Source: Brasilonema sp. UFV-L1
GTDB lineage: Bacteria; Cyanobacteriota; Cyanobacteriia; Cyanobacteriales; Nostocaceae
Assembly (NCBI RefSeq): GCF_012912105.1
Contig: NZ_QMEA01000048.1
Span: forward strand, 1-41,771
Direction: 5' to 3'
Length of the DNA stretch: 41,771 bases
The notes beneath the pieces are model-generated. The model was not told where the DNA came from, ran no database searches, and was given only the letters and a program-made list of their open reading frames with translations. Numbering within the stretch: position 1 is the stretch's first letter; every line of letters begins with the position of its first letter. The translations under genes were made by a program, and so were the position numbers. Positions 26,870 to 35,001 of this stretch are shown piece after piece.

Positions 26870-28472
26870 GTTTGTATCCAATCAGAGAATAATCTTGAGG
26901 TCCATAAAAATATTGATTAAAACGTTCAGCGAGAAGAGAACCATCTACAGCTAATTTTTGATTCTCTAAAGGATGAAGGTTCATGATTTTGACTTTGCAT
27001 AAACCAAAAGATTCAGCAATAAATTTGATTGTGGGGCTTGGTAAAGGATTGCGATGAGTTGGGTCTGTATAAAAGGCATTACTGCCAACTAATATATTAT
27101 CTGGATTTGGGGTTTCAAAAATGACTAATCCTTCAGGTTTAAGAACTCTAACTGTTTCAGTAAATAACTTCATCAACGTCTCAAATGGCAAATGCTCGAT
27201 AATATGAAAACCAGTAACTGCACCGAGACTTGCATCCGGTAAAGACTGCAAATATTCAATAACATCTGATTCAATCACATCTAGTCCAATAGCGCGACAC
27301 TGCTGTAACATGACTCTGTTTATATCTATACCTTTTGCTGTGTAGCCAGACTCCCGCAGTAGTTCCAACCATTCGCCACGTCCACAACCCACATCCAGAA
27401 TTAGAGAATCGGGTGTACCAACCTTAGCTTCCTCAAGTAAAGGTAGATAAACTTTTAATCTGTTATGAATATCTTCACGGGTACCTCGAAATTGGTTTTC
27501 AAAAGCGACGTAGAAGGCGTCTAACAAATGTTGTTCTTCTTTGACAAAAGTTTCTAGATGTTCTTTACTCAGAGGTTCTTTTAATCGTCGCTGCGCTTCT
27601 TCCAAAAACATGGTTATCAAGCGCTTTTGCTGCACTAAGTCGTTTTTAAGGAAACTGTCGTTTCTCAGATGTTGCTCGTGCAAGTTTTGTACGTGACTAT
27701 TGACAGTACCTAAATGTTCATTCAATCCTTGAATACGAGCATCAACAGTACCTAAATGTTCATTTAATCCTTGAATATGAGAATCAACAGTACTTAAATG
27801 TTCATTTAATCCTTGAATATGAGAATCAACAGTACTTAAATGTTCATTGATGAGATGGTCTTGGTTATTAACAGCATCCAAGCGCTTTTGTATACCACCA
27901 ATCCAACTGTTGAAATTATTCAAGTCCTCATTTATCCCTGGAACACGATTCGATACAACGCCTAAACCCTCTTCCATGACTTGCAAACAAGTATCCACTG
28001 TACTGAAGCGTTCTTCTATTCCTTCCAGGCGAGCATCTACAGCATTCAAGTATTCTATTTGTGTTTTTAAATCTTTGATTTGTTCTATGAGTTGTCGATT
28101 AAGAGCGACAGATTCTTTTAAAGCACGAATGACATTAAAGTTGACTTCTCGTTGGTCTTTGAAAATAAAATTTAGTATTTTGAAAGCTATGACTTGTATA
28201 GGTTTAATGAAATTATAAGGAAACTTACTAAGATGATCTGGCCATTTCGTACGGGCGATCGCTCTAGATTCCGCATTTCTTAGCAAAGTTTCTAAGTGGA
28301 TGAAATTATAATTAAATGTTGGTGCTATATAAGGTAATTCTTTGTATGTTGTCTTCGTTTCTGATTGTGTCGTTTCTACTGACTGAGATTGACTGTGACG
28401 CTTAGCCACCTCAGCCCGTATTTTTTCCATTAATTCGTCAATATTGATTTCAGGATTGTTAGCATTAATCAT
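26862..28472 (-). CDS. Coiled-coil SAM methyltransferase (possible chain terminator with ruler)
   Basis: This 536-residue protein has three parts. Residues 1-110 hold INIDELMEKIRAEVAKR, a segment seen in proteins of surface-glycan clusters. Residues about 115-300 form a long coiled coil, including four 14-residue repeats of the NEHLSTVDSHIQGL type at 209-264. From about 355 on is a class I methyltransferase with ILDVGCGRGEWLELL and FHIIEHLP. In the E. coli O9a system a methyltransferase-kinase (WbdD) caps the polysaccharide and its coiled coil sets chain length, followed by Wzm/Wzt export. The neighbours here include Wzm and Wzt, so the same principle is plausible. No kinase domain is seen, and the domain order differs. 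The role is inference; the methyltransferase call is firm. Confidence 0.82.
   Translation of the reverse strand: MINANNPEINIDELMEKIRAEVAKRHSQSQSVETTQSETKTTYKELPYIAPTFNYNFIHLETLLRNAESRAIARTKWPDHLSKFPYNFIKPIQVIAFKILNFIFKDQREVNFNVIRALKESVALNRQLIEQIKDLKTQIEYLNAVDARLEGIEERFSTVDTCLQVMEEGLGVVSNRVPGINEDLNNFNSWIGGIQKRLDAVNNQDHLINEHLSTVDSHIQGLNEHLSTVDSHIQGLNEHLGTVDARIQGLNEHLGTVNSHVQNLHEQHLRNDSFLKNDLVQQKRLITMFLEEAQRRLKEPLSKEHLETFVKEEQHLLDAFYVAFENQFRGTREDIHNRLKVYLPLLEEAKVGTPDSLILDVGCGRGEWLELLRESGYTAKGIDINRVMLQQCRAIGLDVIESDVIEYLQSLPDASLGAVTGFHIIEHLPFETLMKLFTETVRVLKPEGLVIFETPNPDNILVGSNAFYTDPTHRNPLPSPTIKFIAESFGLCKVKIMNLHPLENQKLAVDGSLLAERFNQYFYGPQDYSLIGYKHG
27681..27848 (-). repeat. Four in-frame 42-bp tandem repeats in the coiled coil
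   Basis: Four units encode 14 residues each (two heptads). The units at 27759-27800 and 27801-27842 are identical at all 42 bases; 27717-27758 differs at a few positions and the fourth is more diverged. Because the unit is a multiple of three and of the heptad, gain or loss of units would lengthen or shorten the coil without disrupting it. Confidence 0.92.
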
Positions 28473-28522
28473 TTTTATAATTTTCCTACAAAACTTTTAT
28501 TTACTGGTTATTAGTTCCGCTT

Positions 28523-30364
28523 CTAGACTAAAGTGATGGAAACATCTTTCATCAACTGAGTTGGTACATTATCAAACCAGCGTATATTTTCTTGCACCAG
28601 TGTGACTCTCAAAACATAATCACCTTTTTCAGGAAGTGCTTTCACTTTGGCAGTATATAATATTTCTTTCGCTTTTTGACCTCCCAGGAAAGATTGCAAA
28701 ACAGTCTTTTCAGCTCTTTGTAACGGCGGAAATAAACCTGTTCTCTCTCCATCAAACACAAGACACTCGCTCGCTTGAGCATTCATCCAGTGATAGGCGA
28801 TATGAACAGGATAAGAACCAAAGCTATTCAGGATAAAATCACTATTGTTTTCTATTGCTATTTGAATTTCAAACTCACTACTCACATTTGCTTTGGTTGG
28901 ATAATCCATGACTATTATCTTGATTTGTCCACTAGGAATAGCTGGTAACTGAGACATTTGTAAAGTATTTTTTAGCTGTTCCTGATTTATCTGTTTATGT
29001 GAGGCGATCGCAAATAGACTAGGAGCAGCAGACATTTCTCTGATTGAGAATCTTCTGATGAGACTTCCGCCTGAATTTTCTGGAGTACCAAACCATAACA
29101 AGACATTCTTAAAATCTTTACTTAACTGCTTTTTCAAAATCCGTGGAGATTGTTCATTAATATGCATCAGCAGTTCGTATCTTGAACGTGGTTCTGTTGG
29201 TAAATAAGCTCCCACAGAAGCAGCTATTTTCCTTTTGCGTTGATAATCGTATTTGTAATACCAAAGATTCGGAAACGTATGCACAACAAATAATCCATCT
29301 GGTTGAAGATGTCGTGCTATTTTCTGATAAAGCGTATCCACTTCCTCAAAGGATAAGTGTTCAATCACATCAGACGCAAAGACTAAATCATACTTACCAG
29401 ACAAAGGCACATGACAAACATCATGACAAATGAACTCTACCTTTTCCTTGAGTTGGTCTTCACCATCAAAACACTTCTTTGCCAACTCAATAGCATTGAG
29501 TGAATAGTCAATAGCTGTGACTGAAAAACCTCGATGCGCAAAATAGAAACTCAGTTCACCACGACCACATCCAAGGTCGAGTACGCGTCCTGATTGTTTT
29601 AAACTAGCTATAGTCGCAACAGCTTTTAGTCTTGGATCTTCTAACTTTTTCCCTTGATTTTTTTTGTAAGCATCATAACCACCACAGTCTTGGGTATAAT
29701 ACTCAGATGTGTAAGTTTCACGAATCTCTAAACTGGAATTAACGTTAGATTGCTCTTCTTGAGCAACTTGCCTTAAATAATCCTCAGAAACTTTTATCAG
29801 AAGTTGTTCTGAATATCCTGGTATTACTCCATACCAATCTAAAATATTTGCATAACGAAATAGAAAACAGCCAATAGCCATAAAATTTTGCTGTGTACCC
29901 AAGAAACCATCGAGTAGTACATAGCGTCCCTGGTGAATAGCAAGCTTTAAATCATGAAAAGAAGCATCTTCATTTTGTTGTCTCTTAACATGAATGAGAT
30001 CGTAAATATCACCGGGCAAGCGTTTCATTGCTTGTGTATCAGTAATCATAAATTCAGTCGTAAATTGAGTCGTAATTTTTTTTGCCCAATCAACGACTCC
30101 ATTTAAACTCTTATGAGAATCCATATCTAAAAGACCAACATAGCTAGCAGCAGGGTGTCCATGTAGAAACGCTGCAGCGCAATAACCAAACCCAACTCCT
30201 ATTTCTAAAATTGAAGAAGGTTTCAAGACATGAGCAACTGACCACTTTAACTTGTAGTCATCAATCCGATGATTGAAACTAAATTCAAGTTGTTCGTTTG
30301 GATATACATTTTTTTTAAAATCATATTCTGTTTCTTTTGCTTTTTGAATTATCAAGTCAAACAT
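28523..30364 (-). CDS. Double-domain SAM methyltransferase with C-terminal beta domain
   Basis: This 613-residue protein has two Rossmann methyltransferase domains: the first with SSILEIGVGFGYCAAAF (about residues 50-66) and the second with RVLDLGCGRGELSFYF (about 260-275) plus FASDVIEHLSFEEVD. The last about 115 residues are a beta-rich domain with NNSDFILNS, YHWMNA, FDGERTGLFPP and LVQENIRWF, homologous in pattern to the tail of the GT-C protein in this cluster. The first domain has a less typical SAM loop and might serve for binding only. The ATG at 30364 overlaps the end of the wzt gene by 8 bases (ATGTTTGA), so the two are coupled, placing this protein with the exporter. Confidence 0.85.
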   Translation of the reverse strand: MFDLIIQKAKETEYDFKKNVYPNEQLEFSFNHRIDDYKLKWSVAHVLKPSSILEIGVGFGYCAAAFLHGHPAASYVGLLDMDSHKSLNGVVDWAKKITTQFTTEFMITDTQAMKRLPGDIYDLIHVKRQQNEDASFHDLKLAIHQGRYVLLDGFLGTQQNFMAIGCFLFRYANILDWYGVIPGYSEQLLIKVSEDYLRQVAQEEQSNVNSSLEIRETYTSEYYTQDCGGYDAYKKNQGKKLEDPRLKAVATIASLKQSGRVLDLGCGRGELSFYFAHRGFSVTAIDYSLNAIELAKKCFDGEDQLKEKVEFICHDVCHVPLSGKYDLVFASDVIEHLSFEEVDTLYQKIARHLQPDGLFVVHTFPNLWYYKYDYQRKRKIAASVGAYLPTEPRSRYELLMHINEQSPRILKKQLSKDFKNVLLWFGTPENSGGSLIRRFSIREMSAAPSLFAIASHKQINQEQLKNTLQMSQLPAIPSGQIKIIVMDYPTKANVSSEFEIQIAIENNSDFILNSFGSYPVHIAYHWMNAQASECLVFDGERTGLFPPLQRAEKTVLQSFLGGQKAKEILYTAKVKALPEKGDYVLRVTLVQENIRWFDNVPTQLMKDVSITLV

Positions 30365-31667
30365 GATTGCTTGTAAAAAGAGATATAGTAGGAGAAAGAT
30401 TGACAATGCCTGACCAAAGTATTGCTTCTTGATTTCTTAGTACTTTTAAAACCGCAAAATTATGAGCATAAAGTAATGTTTGTCTAAATAAACCTTCTCC
30501 AAGGTAACCGTCAGCTACACCTACTGTAATTGTATATTCGCCTGGTCTGATAGGTATTTGAAATTGAAAACGAATTTCCAATAAAGTGTCACAATTCACT
30601 CTACCTACTTTTTCTCCCATACAGGCTGTGTTTGTTTCAAAAACAACTTCTCCAGTTCGCTCCCTAATTTTGAAGCCAATATGTGGATCATCAAAAGACT
30701 TTAAGAACAGCAATCCTATAGATAGCTGCATACTCTGGTCACTGATAACAGATTCAATTTCTTTGTCTTTTTCATCTAAAAATTTAATAAACTTTATACT
30801 AACTTCTGGTAAATTAATAACGACCTCTTCAGATTTCTCTGAACTAGCTACATCACTTGTGTTTTCCTGTAATTTGTTTCCATTCGCATGAGATGACATT
30901 TGAATTTCAACTTTCTCAGGTGCTGCGTCATTCTTTTTCAGAAGTCTAGCTTCATACAAATCAATAACTTGTCTTGGTTTAGCATCCAAAATTAATTGCC
31001 CTGATTCCAGCAAAATTGCTCGGTCACAAAGTTTATATACAGCAACCGGATCATGGGAAACAAATAAAAGTGTTGTTCCTGAATCTCGAAGTTGTCTGAT
31101 TTTTTGAAAACATTTCTGCTGAAAGTAAATATCACCAACTGCTAAAGCTTCATCTATAATAAGAATGTCCGGATTAACACTCACGGCAACTGCAAAAGCT
31201 AAGCGCACAAACATACCACTTGAGTATGTTTTTACAGGCTGATCAATAAAATCTCCAATGTCTGCAAACTTAGCAATGCTATCAAACTTCTGTTCTATTT
31301 CCTCTTTGCTTAATCCCAACAATCTACCGTTAAAAAAGACATTTTGCCTTCCAGTAAATTCGTAATTAAACCCGCTACCAAGTTCTAATAGTGCTGAAAC
31401 ACGGCCACGCACGTGTAATTCTCCTGTGGTTGGTATCAGGGTTTTAGCAATAATTTGCAGCATTGTGCTTTTACCTGAACCATTTTGACCAATAATTCCT
31501 AAAGTTTCCCTTTCGGAAATCTCTAGGTTAATATCTCGCAAAGCCCAAAACTCTTGTGCATGGTTCTTACCAGGTAGCAAAATTTCCTTGAGTCTATCTA
31601 CCGGACGAGCATAGCGCTTATAGCACTTTGATACATTTTTAAGTGAAATTACAATCTCATCACTCAT
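30357..31667 (-). CDS. wzt: ABC polysaccharide exporter ATPase (Wzt type)
   Basis: This 436-residue ATP-binding subunit is part of an ABC-2 polysaccharide exporter. The first 250 residues are the ATPase: GIIGQNGSGKST (Walker A), TYSSGMFVRLAFAVA (signature), ILIIDEALAVGD (Walker B) and FVSHD (H-loop). The remaining about 185 residues match the Wzt C-terminal domain, with a linker and beta-sandwich ending PIRPGEYTITVGVADG. In O8/O9a-type systems this domain recognises the capped end of the polymer. The ATG at 31667 begins MSDEIVISLKNVSKCY. It lies downstream of the permease gene by about 130 bases and is coupled to the double methyltransferase. Confidence 0.92.
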   Translation of the reverse strand: MSDEIVISLKNVSKCYKRYARPVDRLKEILLPGKNHAQEFWALRDINLEISERETLGIIGQNGSGKSTMLQIIAKTLIPTTGELHVRGRVSALLELGSGFNYEFTGRQNVFFNGRLLGLSKEEIEQKFDSIAKFADIGDFIDQPVKTYSSGMFVRLAFAVAVSVNPDILIIDEALAVGDIYFQQKCFQKIRQLRDSGTTLLFVSHDPVAVYKLCDRAILLESGQLILDAKPRQVIDLYEARLLKKNDAAPEKVEIQMSSHANGNKLQENTSDVASSEKSEEVVINLPEVSIKFIKFLDEKDKEIESVISDQSMQLSIGLLFLKSFDDPHIGFKIRERTGEVVFETNTACMGEKVGRVNCDTLLEIRFQFQIPIRPGEYTITVGVADGYLGEGLFRQTLLYAHNFAVLKVLRNQEAILWSGIVNLSPTISLFTSNHV

Positions 31668-31799
31668 AACACCACATATACAGGAAGCAAAGTACACAAT
31701 TCACAACAATCTTTCTTTTTCAACAAGAGATTATTAAGCTATCCGAACTGTGTCGAATGGTAGCTCTACTGATGCTAGGACATAAGTTTAATTTTAAAG

Positions 31800-32645
31800 C
31801 TATAACACATCAGCAAAAGCAGGTCGTAACCGTTGATACATCCAAAAACCACAACTAAAGACAACCACACAAATGACAGAAGCAACTCCCCACTCTGCCC
31901 AATGCTTCATCTCTCCCACTAAAACCAAATCACGATAAACTTCCACAAAAGCCGTCATCGGATTTAACCAAAAAACCCAATTCCGCCATTCTTTTGGTAT
32001 TGCCGTTGCTGGATAAAAAATTGGTGTTAAATACAACCAAATGTTTAAAATAACTCCCAAAGTTTGCGGAATATCTCGCAAAAACACACTCAGCCCTGCG
32101 ACTATGTAACCCAATCCTGCTGTCAGTAATAATTGTGGTATCCAAATCAGCGGTAATAGCGCCAAAGTTACATGTATAGTATGAGTTGTGACCGCTACAA
32201 AAAAAATCAATGCCATTAAACCAAAAGAACTCTCAATGAACATTGAGAAAATCGGCACTAGCGGCAACAAAGATAAGGGAAATACGACCTTTTTGACTAA
32301 GTTTGTCTGTGTGATCACAGAATAAGCCGCCTGCATCAAACCACTACTGAAAGCAATCCACGGCACTAAGCCAGAAAATAACCACAAACCAAAGGTAAAG
32401 TTGTTTTCTGGTAAACCTTTAAGGCTCAGCTTTACCTTTAGTACAATCCAGAATACATAAGTATAAATCAGCAACTGCGATAGCTGATTCAACAAAGGCC
32501 ATAAGTTTCCTAAGATTGAACCCTTGTAGCGTGCTTCTAAATCTCGTCGTACCAGAGTTCTCAGTAAATCGAACTTTGCCAACCACTGTTCATTAATTGG
32601 CAAGATGCGCTTTAACTTCCCCGCCTTTCGGACAACTCCTCGCAT
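31800..32645 (-). CDS. wzm: ABC polysaccharide exporter permease (Wzm type)
   Basis: This 281-residue ABC-2 permease has about six membrane helices. An amphipathic N-terminal segment (LLRTLVRRDLEARYKGSILG) precedes the first helix, as in O-antigen and teichoic acid exporters, and the ending FWLNPMTAFVEVYRDLVL is also typical. ATG 32645 is the first ATG; the frame extends to TTG codons. It is the first gene of the main minus-strand block, so the region upstream (32646-32963) probably carries the promoter for the whole cluster. Confidence 0.92.
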   Translation of the reverse strand: MRGVVRKAGKLKRILPINEQWLAKFDLLRTLVRRDLEARYKGSILGNLWPLLNQLSQLLIYTYVFWIVLKVKLSLKGLPENNFTFGLWLFSGLVPWIAFSSGLMQAAYSVITQTNLVKKVVFPLSLLPLVPIFSMFIESSFGLMALIFFVAVTTHTIHVTLALLPLIWIPQLLLTAGLGYIVAGLSVFLRDIPQTLGVILNIWLYLTPIFYPATAIPKEWRNWVFWLNPMTAFVEVYRDLVLVGEMKHWAEWGVASVICVVVFSCGFWMYQRLRPAFADVL

Positions 32646-32963
32646 TGTTCGCAACAATTCTAGCTTCCTCGCTCACAACCTACACACCAAATTTCTCTCA
32701 ATGAAGCCCAAGAGCTATGAAAGTTCCCGTTGTACTTCTATTGGAAGAATAAGTTTTTTTAAAAGTGTACTAAAATTACCTCGTAAATTATACGATTAAT
32801 TGAATATTTTGCAGCAGATTTTATCTTTGGTTTTAGCTATGGAGAACTAAACGAAACTCTGTAGCTCACTCACTTCTTAACAATCGGAACTGTTGTGCTA
32901 ACTGTTGCTAAACAAATAGCTGCTTGTGCTGACTCAATGCTGAATATTAAGTCAGTCATTTTT
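32646..32963. other. Upstream region of the polysaccharide cluster
   Basis: No gene is seen in this 318-base stretch, which is AT-rich near the middle. It likely contains the promoter for the minus-strand exporter and glycosyltransferase genes, although I cannot assign boxes with confidence. A weak inverted repeat, CTGACT/AGTCAG (32929-32955), followed by TCATTTTTT, is near the end of the neighbouring Uma2 gene. Confidence 0.35.
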
Positions 32964-33728
32964 TCACATTTGAGGCAAATTATCCGGATCAATTCCCTGA
33001 GTACGCAAAAACTCTGCTAGTCTATCGGCTCGTTGGCGTTCTTGTTCAGCCCGTTGGCGTTCTCGTTCAACTTGTTGTGTAGATGTTAGTATCCATTGAT
33101 TATTCGCATCGTACCAACGCAGCCATAAACCTGTTATATTCTCGTAGGAACCTTGCCAAACTCCCAAACCTAGTCGTATCTCTTCTAGCCACAAACGTTG
33201 GTTAGATAAAGATAATTCTTGGTAATGAGTTCCCTCTAATCGAAAACCTCGCAGTCGATTGCTGTATCGGTCAAACACAACATAGTAAGGAATACGTAAA
33301 ATTTGCTCATAAACCTGCCACTTGGTTGGAGGTTTGTTGACTTCTCGCAGAGTTTGTCCCAAATCTTCCTGTTCTGTACCAGGAGAAAGTAACTCAACGA
33401 CTAAAAACGGATCAACTCCCTCTTGCCAAATCACATAACTCAAGCGCAAGTCTTGTTGTTGTTGAGCACGAGAAATACCTAAAACTATATACCAATCAGG
33501 TCGCTTGTACCACAATGGATGACGAGGATCGTAGTAGAGATTTAAGTCAGTAGCAATTAAAATTTCCTCGCTAGGATAGTTAGAAGGTTGGCAGGTTTCG
33601 CTGAGTAGTCTTGGTTGAAAAATATGAAATTCATCTGGCAATCCGGATTCTCCCACTAATTCACTAGGCAAATCATACATCGTTGGTAAGACTTCCTGTG
33701 GTGGACGGGGTGGATCAGTCTGATACAT
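32964..33728 (-). CDS. Uma2 family protein (DUF820, PD-(D/E)XK-like)
   Basis: This 254-residue member of the large cyanobacterial Uma2/DUF820 family has a restriction-endonuclease-like fold predicted from the family, with RPDWYIVLG and DPFLVVELLSPGT carrying the acidic residues of the core. The C-terminus is a charged coil (RERQRAEQERQRADRLAEFL) closed by LRTQGIDPDNLP. The biological role of the family is unknown; some members resemble mobile-element-associated nucleases. A second family member follows 33 bases upstream on the same strand. Confidence 0.85.
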   Translation of the reverse strand: MYQTDPPRPPQEVLPTMYDLPSELVGESGLPDEFHIFQPRLLSETCQPSNYPSEEILIATDLNLYYDPRHPLWYKRPDWYIVLGISRAQQQQDLRLSYVIWQEGVDPFLVVELLSPGTEQEDLGQTLREVNKPPTKWQVYEQILRIPYYVVFDRYSNRLRGFRLEGTHYQELSLSNQRLWLEEIRLGLGVWQGSYENITGLWLRWYDANNQWILTSTQQVERERQRAEQERQRADRLAEFLRTQGIDPDNLPQM

Positions 33729-33761
33729 AAGGTGCTACCTCTGACTTCAAATTTATAACGG

Positions 33762-34511
33762 TTAAGTTAAACTTTCTGGATCAATACCCAATTTTCGCAA
33801 CTGCTGTGCCAACAATTGCGATCGCTCGCGTTCTTGTTCCAAAAGCAATTCTGCCTCAGAAGCCCGCTGCTGTGCCTGGGAAGCCTGCTGCTGTGCAATG
33901 ATCGCCGTTTGTTGTGCTACTCTTGCTGCCTCTTCTGGTGTCGGTACTAAATCCCCTTCTGGTGTAAAGTACCGCAGTTTATCTGCCTCTACACCCAAAT
34001 ATAGACCTAGCACTTGACTCCAGCGCCATTCCTGTGCATCTGGTATAATTTCTTGGTATTCATTCCCTACTAACTCAAAACCAACAAATTCCAAATTTTC
34101 CGGTGAAAACCAAAAATACTCTGGAGTGCGAAATCGATTTTGATATAGATTCTTCTTCAGATCTCGGTCAACTTGGGCTGTGCTTTGAGAAAGTAACTCA
34201 ATAATCAAGTCTGGATAACGCCCATCTTCCTCCCAAACAACCCAGGAATTACGAGGTCTTTTTTCCGTGTTCTTCACCAAAAAAAAGTCTGGTCCTCTAA
34301 AATCCCGATTCCGCAATTGCTGGCGACTAAAATATATAGTTAGGTTCGCACCGATAAAGAAATCATTTTGATCGCGCCACAACCACTCCAAGCAACTCAC
34401 CAAGAGCAGTAGCTGCATATAGTGCAAAGAACTTTCCATTTCTGGCTCATCACTTAACAACCCACTTGCATCGGGCATCTGTTGTTCTAGCTGCTGCGCT
34501 GTGACATACAT
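33762..34511 (-). CDS. Uma2 family protein (DUF820), second copy
   Basis: This 249-residue Uma2 protein has GPDFFLVKN and YPDLIIELLSQST as the conserved acidic core and a C-terminal Gln/Ala/Glu-rich coil ending LRKLGIDPESL. Its sequence is clearly related to the neighbour only in the core and the tail, so the duplication is old. Both genes are in one orientation, probably one transcript. Confidence 0.85.
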   Translation of the reverse strand: MYVTAQQLEQQMPDASGLLSDEPEMESSLHYMQLLLLVSCLEWLWRDQNDFFIGANLTIYFSRQQLRNRDFRGPDFFLVKNTEKRPRNSWVVWEEDGRYPDLIIELLSQSTAQVDRDLKKNLYQNRFRTPEYFWFSPENLEFVGFELVGNEYQEIIPDAQEWRWSQVLGLYLGVEADKLRYFTPEGDLVPTPEEAARVAQQTAIIAQQQASQAQQRASEAELLLEQERERSQLLAQQLRKLGIDPESLT

Positions 34512-34637
34512 CTGCTTACACCTGCTGACTTATTGATTTCATTCTAGTCAGTACTCATGAGTTATTAGTCTGGCCTACTCCCTCTGAGTCACAGATTCAG
34601 CTACACTGAGTCTTGGTTTGTTGTATTTTAAGTTGGC

Positions 34638-34838
34638 ATGGAAATCGGACAAAAAGTTAAAGTCGTTCGTTTGCGCGATCGCTTATCTGCTAATGTGATC
34701 AAAAAGATAAAGGAAAATCCAGTCGGCACCATCAAAGGCTACAAAATGACCGATAGTAGCGGTGTCGGCGTAGTGGTCGAGTTTGAAGATAATTTTGCCA
34801 CTTGGTTTTTTGAAGATGAACTCAAAATCATCCAGTAG
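34638..34838 (+). CDS. petP: Cytochrome b6f-associated subunit PetP (DUF2862)
   Basis: This 66-residue soluble protein has an SH3-like fold: MEIGQKVKVVRLRDRLS, then GTIKGYKMTDSSGVGVVVEF and DNFATWFFEDEL, matching PetP/DUF2862 as I recall it. PetP binds the cytoplasmic face of cytochrome b6f and affects linear electron flow in cyanobacteria and red algae. It appears to be a single gene, divergent from the Uma2 pair. Confidence 0.82.
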   Translation: MEIGQKVKVVRLRDRLSANVIKKIKENPVGTIKGYKMTDSSGVGVVVEFEDNFATWFFEDELKIIQ

Positions 34839-34864
34839 CAGAAAAGTCAACCCCCCTAAGGATG

Positions 34865-34900
34865 AAATTCAAAATTCCAAAAATTTTGAATTTTGAATTT
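34865..34900. repeat. 13-bp inverted repeat after petP
   Basis: Exact arms AAATTCAAAATTC and GAATTTTGAATTT flank a 10-base loop, 26 bases after the petP stop. It may end the petP transcript; this AATTCAAAATTC type of repeat is also common between genes in these genomes. Confidence 0.6.
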
Positions 34901-35001
34901 GAACTGCGTCTGGCAATCAGAACTTGGGTATGAAGCTGCTAAAAGAAGCTGAGTGCTAAGTTGGAATTGAAAAACCAGCGGTAAAAATAGGAATCAAGGT
35001 A

